This document shows, piece after piece, positions 58,467 through 64,000 of a DNA stretch of 64,000 nucleotides. The translations under genes were made by a program, and so were the position numbers. How positions within the stretch are numbered: the stretch's first letter is position 1; each line of letters begins with the position of its first letter. The stretch is from contig WTXG01000097.1 of NCBI GenBank assembly GCA_022496185.1, positions 1 to 64,000 of the forward strand, written 5' to 3'. A model generated the notes under the pieces. The model saw only the letters and a list, made by a program, of their open reading frames with translations, was not told where the DNA came from and did not search any database. The DNA comes from Multifurca ochricompacta. Taxonomy: Eukaryota; Basidiomycota; Agaricomycetes; Russulales; Russulaceae.

Positions 58467-61051
58467 TCACCGCATGTGGCGCTCTCCCCGGTCGTGCTCC
58501 TCCGTCCTTCCACTAGTGTGAAGTCGCGCCGTGCCTGGAACATACAATGCTCCGCGATTGTGTGCACTACGCTCCTTACGGCGTTGATGTGTCGGGGCTG
58601 GGAATGGCTCAGGCTGGCCCACCTGTGGCCCGTTCGAATAAAAAATCTTTGGCCGCCAGGATTCACGTTCATCCATGATCGCTGAATTTTTGAACTTTTC
58701 CACAAGGGCTTCCTTCCCTCTGTGCACAGGAAATATTAGCACGTGCAGGGCTAGGATAAGATGCGGAAGAAAACCGACTGGTAATTGGCATAGGACATTT
58801 GAAGGACTTTCTCACTGGCATACATATTCCTGCGTGCATGCTCATAAGGTGCCCTGTTAGAAGTAAAACCATGAAGCCCACCATTTGACACCGAGCCGTC
58901 CCTTGGCAAAGCGAAGGAGATCGTCGACTGTGATGAAGTTCACAAACGCATACCCAACATTGCACCCTGATTCCTCATGAGCAACGTCGTTTCTCAGTGT
59001 AAGAGACCCATACCGTTCTTGAAATCCATTCTCAAATAAAAGAAATCGATGCGCCTCGAGCAAACCCGCTCGATAAAGGTCATCAGGTCTTTGTCGGTCA
59101 TCTTATTTGGGATGTTTTTGATCATCACCGTCGTACGCATGTCCTGCCCGTTTTCGATACGTGCAATGTTTAGATTGTTGTCCATCTGTTGTTCACCCTG
59201 TTCTTGCAATGGCGATGTGCGATACTTCGGATGACTTTGCGATGCTTGGGAGGACACACGCGATGAGGAAAGGTGAGGGTGTGAGGGAGCGATCCGCCGG
59301 GTGGTGTGTCCGTATGTCGGTGGTCTAGGTAAAATGTACTCAGGCGTGTACGTGCTAGGGCCTGTAGGAATAAAGGATTGAGTGTACGGGTGCGCGTCAC
59401 ACGCCCCAATGTGCCCATGTACGTAGGCCGCTTCTTGTGCCCCCCGCATAATGGCGCAGGATTCGAGGTGGTGAATGTCGAGAGCAGAGCAGCTCTCTTG
59501 GGTATCGGCAGCACGCTGACCTCCGTCGAAACTTTGGCTCCGCCGACGCTCGCCCGGACGATCGACAAATTCTGGCTCCCAGTCCGGGGGTGCTGTAATT
59601 CGCCTGCGAAGATCCTCTGCAAGTCGTGTACTTGCCAAGGAAAACGCCTTTACGCCATCCCCTGCCTCAGCACTGGCACTGCGAGGTCTCAAAAAGCGAG
59701 AAGGTGATGACTGGTCAGTTATCGGGGTCTCGGTGCTCGGAAAAGGGATGACATTTTGTAGATCGAGGCTGAGTGTTTGTGTCTTTGGCGGAGGCGGTGG
59801 AGTAACGGAAACGTGTAAAGGCGACAACATTTTAGTAGTGTAGAGCGAGAACTGGGTACCCAAGACATGGGGCCTGTCGTGCAGGTCTTGAAATGCTGCT
59901 TGTGTTTCACGCACGTCATAGTACTCCACATAAAACCACTGGGGCAGCGAGAGTTAGTGCCGTATACCACTCAGACAACGATAGCATATGTAGACTCACC
60001 TGTCCATCTCCCGAACGTGAATGCCATTCACGAAATGCCAGCAAAGTGCCAAAACGATCGAGAATGGATCTGACCGCGGATGGCTGGGTGGTACGATCCT
60101 TGATTTGAATCAGAAAGGCCGCTTCTTCTTCAATCTCTGTTACAGGTGAAGGATTGCCCGTGAGCTGTCGGCGGTGAGGGATCAGGGATTATGCATCAAT
60201 GCGATCAAAGCCTCACATACATCTCTTGCCTCGGCAACGGAGATGAAACCAGAATGAAGTTTGATTGCATGCTGAACTCCGCCAAGGAACATGTGGGCCT
60301 TCCCTGACCGGACTGCGCGACAAGCATTTTCTGCGTGGCGTAAATCGTGAAATGCAAGAATGACGATACCCAGGCTCTGCAGATGGCCGGTCCATATGCC
60401 TTTGGATGCACCATAAGGCGCAAAAGCATTCTTGATTCCCTCGTTGGTGACTGATTTAGGGACGTTGCTGATCTGAGGCCAAAGGTCAGGACGTACATTG
60501 GCATCAACGATGTCACTGACCAAAAGGAAGCGACTGGGCGATGCCTCAAGGCGTAGACACTGGTGGGAAAGGGGAAGCGGAGACATGGACTCCGATTGCT
60601 GGCTCGTCAAGGGTGGGTAGGAACGGTCTGTTGGTGTGATGTCGCCAACTAATTCGTCTGCGTCGGAAATGGGCGAGCCCTTGTGGGTAACATGCTTGGA
60701 CTTCCGTTGCCAAAGCGCGGCGCTTGTAGCATCAAGATCGGTTGGAGTGGAAGGAAGACCTCCTTGGCTCGCACCATCATTGAGGGACGAAGGAGTAAGA
60801 GGGGGAGTAAGAGGTAGTGGGGGCCGCCTCGGAGACGTGCATGGGCTAGGCGAGGGAGAGTTGTGTTGGATTTTTGAGGGAGCGAGATCTAGAGGGCCAA
60901 GATGAGCGCGGCTCGTTGTTGAAGTGGTAGTTGTGAGGGTTAATGGTGAATCTGGCGCCTGATGCAAGTGACTGCGTGCATGGACACTGTGCCGAGTTTA
61001 TTTTTTTATGAGAGATATTCTGAACAAGTATGAGGCGCATATACTTACCAT
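58467..61051 (-). CDS. Mei2-like RNA-binding protein
   Basis: Eight exons join to 739 aa: 61051-61049, 60958-60221, 60164-60000, 59938-59014, 58966-58882, 58829-58779, 58719-58467, with the 3-nt first exon being the ATG alone and the 3' end at a TGA; I count seven coding blocks in all. Two diverged RRMs occupy the middle: one around DLWPQISNVPKSVTNEGIKNAF, the other around AFLIQIKDRTTQPS and WFYVEYYDVRETQAAF. The C-terminal RRM is the Mei2-specific type: TTVMIKNIPNKMTDKDLM, DFFYLRMDFKNGCNVGYAFVNF, SEKVLQMSYANYQGKEAL. Fission-yeast Mei2 binds RNA and commits cells to meiosis; the role in mushrooms is unproven. The N-terminus is Ser/Thr/Pro-rich. Confidence 0.92.
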
Positions 61052-64000
61052 AGGTTAGGGAGAGAAGGGGAGGGATGCAAACGTTGGGCAGTGCAACCAG
61101 ATGGCTGAATCGAAATGGAGAGCACGTAAGTCAAAGTAATAAAGGAAGCGGACGTTAGGAAATTTGACCTTTCCAAAGCCGCGCATCTGGAGGGAGGGTG
61201 CGGAAGAATGAGGAGGAATTGTTATTAAGATGACGGGGTTGGAGGGCAAGACGAGGGCAGAGGGAGGAAACAAAGAAAAGGTGAGGGAGGTGGTGGAGGA
61301 GGAAGGTTATATAACTGGAAACCAAAGGGTGCCGACAGGCCCAGAACGGAAAAGGAAGCGCAAGTGGACAGGCGCGCCTTGCGGAAATCTCTTGCGCTGA
61401 TCTTGTATGGAAGATTCGTATCGTTACCTCCTTCATTAGCTCTAGTCTTGGCCAATCGCCCGGTTATCTTGACGCACCATCCCTTCATCCATCCATCTAT
61501 CCCTTCACTCATTTCCGCCAGCATTTTCTGCACAGCGACTTGCGGGGAGGGGGGGGGGAGGCACTTCCCGGTCTACCTCATATTCCCTAATTCAGTTCCT
61601 CCTCTCCTCTGCCCTCACGCCCTCACATAACCTCATTGCCGTGAACTTCGTCTTCCTGCGTGACACCTAAAATTGCTAGTTCTCGTGAGTCATCCAGCTC
61701 ATCTTAGATATAAAGCGACACCACCTACTGAAACACTATGTCAAATGACAACCCTCATTCCGTCCTAAGACTGAGATCCTTGCCTCACGGGCCCTGTTCC
61801 GCTTCCGGGGTGCATATGGAAGCTGCCAGCGAATATCCTTTTCTGGCCTACCTTCGCACAGCACCACCCCAGGACGTCTCAGAGTCAGCGAGTGCGGTTA
61901 TTGCCATAGCCTGTTCCCTGAGCTGCACAGGTCATCGCGTCTGCCCATTTGTTTCATCCTGATATCGTGATATCGAGAGGGCCATGACGACGACGACGAC
62001 GACGCGAGGGAAGGAAGCGACATTTGATTGTATGAGAAAAACAACAGCCAACAACCAACAGCCACACCCTGCGCGGACCACCGCGGGGAGACCAACAAGT
62101 CGGCGCTGCCGGAATGCCGATTTTCTACCCATATCCAGCGAATACTGCACTGCTCGTCACGGAGTTAGATCCCAAGCCAAGTACGCAGATTGCGCTCCGG
62201 CGCCCCGCCCTCCGAGCTCATATCGCATCGCTGTGAATTTCTTATTATCCTTTCCTGCGTGCTGCGTAAGTGACCACCGGTGTCGCGTACTGCATTGTTC
62301 GTGCCTGTCCAGCTCGCATATCTCCGACCGCGAATTTCCGACGACAGCTCAGCTGCCATCACGCGCGCCCTTGTCTTTCCTTTTCCGTACTGTGCCTCTC
62401 CACACTTTTCCCCCACTCGTCCATGCTCTTTCCAAATACGCCCTCGACTACCTCAATGGCTGACACTTTTCATTTCTCCGCCAACCGGAGGAAGATGTAA
62501 TTCTCCCAGAACCGCGTCTATAAGCCCAGTAAGCCACATGTGAAGGGCGACAACCAAATTACAACAGATTCCCTCCCTCAGATCCCAAACTTTCAATTAA
62601 ATAATTACGCACTTCCGGTTTTTGTGCGCGTGGCGTGAACCAAAATCCGATTAATGAAATTGAGGATCTCTATCTAAGTCTCGGCTAACTATATGCATCT
62701 ATCCCCCCCAGGATCGGCGTAATCACAGCAGTGGGCCTCTAGTGGTAATTCACGTCAAGCGTCAAGGTCTGCATCGCGTTCGCCTGCTTAATCCTCCGGA
62801 GCTTCCTCTCTCTTTCCATGCTGTGTTCGGAATCGGAGGTGTGGAGGTGCAGTCCCTCAGACAACCGGCGCTAAATCGGGCCGCTCCGGAGTCCCACGCA
62901 AACTTTAATAACTATCAGCAGCGGCGCATCCAATGTACTGGCGTGGGCACTCCCAATTCCCCCAATCAATAGCTAGCTAGTTGCCAGACAATGGAAGCTG
63001 TGGAAAATGCACCCAGGGTTCAGACTTGAGCCGGGGCCGAGGGAGGCGATGCTCCACAGCGGGAATTGTATAACGCCATGGTGGTTTAAATCACCGTATT
63101 CCGGGAGTAGCGGAGGTCATGGCTCTGCTTCCGATATGGCGCCTCGTATTATTAACTCCCAGCCATTTCCAACTTGGTGGTTTAATTCGTGGTGCCGTTT
63201 ACTCTCATAGTCCCATATCAGGATGGTGAGGAGGATGAAGCTAAATCCATACTGTCGGCACAAAATGTTAAAGCAAATGCCCGGGCATATACACAATAAT
63301 GATGGAAGCTTCTCTTTTATTGTTCCATGGGGACCGCACCCATCAACTTCCCGTGGGCAATCAAAAATTGTCAAGTAAAAATTCCCCAGTAGGTGAAGTA
63401 CGGTGGAAATAGTGTACCCAGTGGGAGTAAGATCGAGTGAGTCTCAGGACTCTTTAATGGTAGGAAATCTGATGTTCTGGGCTGATTAACCTGAGGCATC
63501 CCTCAAGCACGAAAATGATCCGTTGGAAACCAGGGCAAAAATCTGCAGAAGCACGAGCTTGAGAGGTAATTTGGACAAATTTCTCGCGGTTGTAGGTTTA
63601 CCGGAGATGAAGAGAAGTAGATGTGGAGGTTAATTCGTATTTGCATTTGGGCAACGCTATGGTTCTTGTGCTCGCGTCTCGCTCAACCACGCCTATCTCT
63701 AGGAGTGAGCATTCCCCTACTGAAAAGCCGGGTGTATCGGAAGGTTAGAAAACTGCAGAGGAAGCAAGAATCTAGAACATAATGTATGCCACACCCTAGC
63801 ACAACAACCAAAGAGAAGCGACCATCACCAAGATACGCTCTGACACTCACATATGCAAATCACAACAAGAAGATCCCGCTCGTGACTCACTTACGTGTGG
63901 ACATCTCAAATACGCAGACGGACGACGATCGCACTGATATAACTTGATCCTGGTGGTGCAAAGTGAGACACAAATGTCGTATGTCGTGGGAAGACGCGAG
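61052..64000. other. No gene supported
   Basis: Starts as the CT-rich leader and promoter of the Mei2-like gene. Beyond about 61640 there are only short open frames without recognisable domains (for example 61738-61962 and 61984-62463 on +). No repeats or RNA genes were recognised. A gene running off the right edge cannot be excluded. Confidence 0.35.

Overview
The window looks like nuclear DNA of a mushroom-forming basidiomycete (Agaricomycetes). It has many GT-AG introns of about 47-90 nt, CT-rich promoters, a basidiomycete-type 7TM membrane protein, a spliceosomal U6 gene and gag-like zinc-knuckle retroelement remnants. There are no operons, ribosome binding sites or CRISPR arrays. Gene models were built by hand from splice signals, reading-frame continuity and recognised protein families; no database search was run.

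Layout. 0-5.8 kb is a repeat island: a gag-only LTR element, two abutting LTRs, an interspersed AT-rich repeat and GGGTAC hairpins. 5.8-20 kb holds an HSL-type esterase (+), a 7TM protein (-), U6 snRNA (+), a C2H2 zinc-finger protein (+) and a glyoxalase-like protein (+), with long gene-poor gaps. 21.7-29 kb holds the arginine-specific carbamoyl-phosphate synthase small subunit (-) with its attenuator uORF, a cytochrome b561-type protein (+) and a BSD-domain protein (+). 29-41 kb is dominated by homopolymers and microsatellites and contains one long homeodomain gene (-).

41-51.2 kb is a compact cell-cycle block: Wee1-like kinase (-), a divergent GT49-like Golgi glycosyltransferase (+) and Mcm2 (+). 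51.8-61 kb carries three minus-strand genes: a 13-exon formate/nitrite transporter, an MFS transporter and a Mei2-like RNA-binding protein. The last 3 kb shows nothing I can support.

How the genes relate. Wee1 (mitotic entry) and Mcm2 (replication licensing) are near neighbours, and the homeodomain protein is a plausible developmental regulator, but nothing here shows a shared pathway. The most informative signal is upstream of the carbamoyl-phosphate synthase gene: a short uORF, interrupted by an intron, that encodes the arginine attenuator peptide core. If the intron is kept, the uORF instead runs until its stop overlaps the main start codon as ATGA. A second window-wide pattern is that several otherwise good genes are each broken by apparent one-base losses, mostly beside short homopolymers, which suggests sequencing or assembly error as much as real decay.
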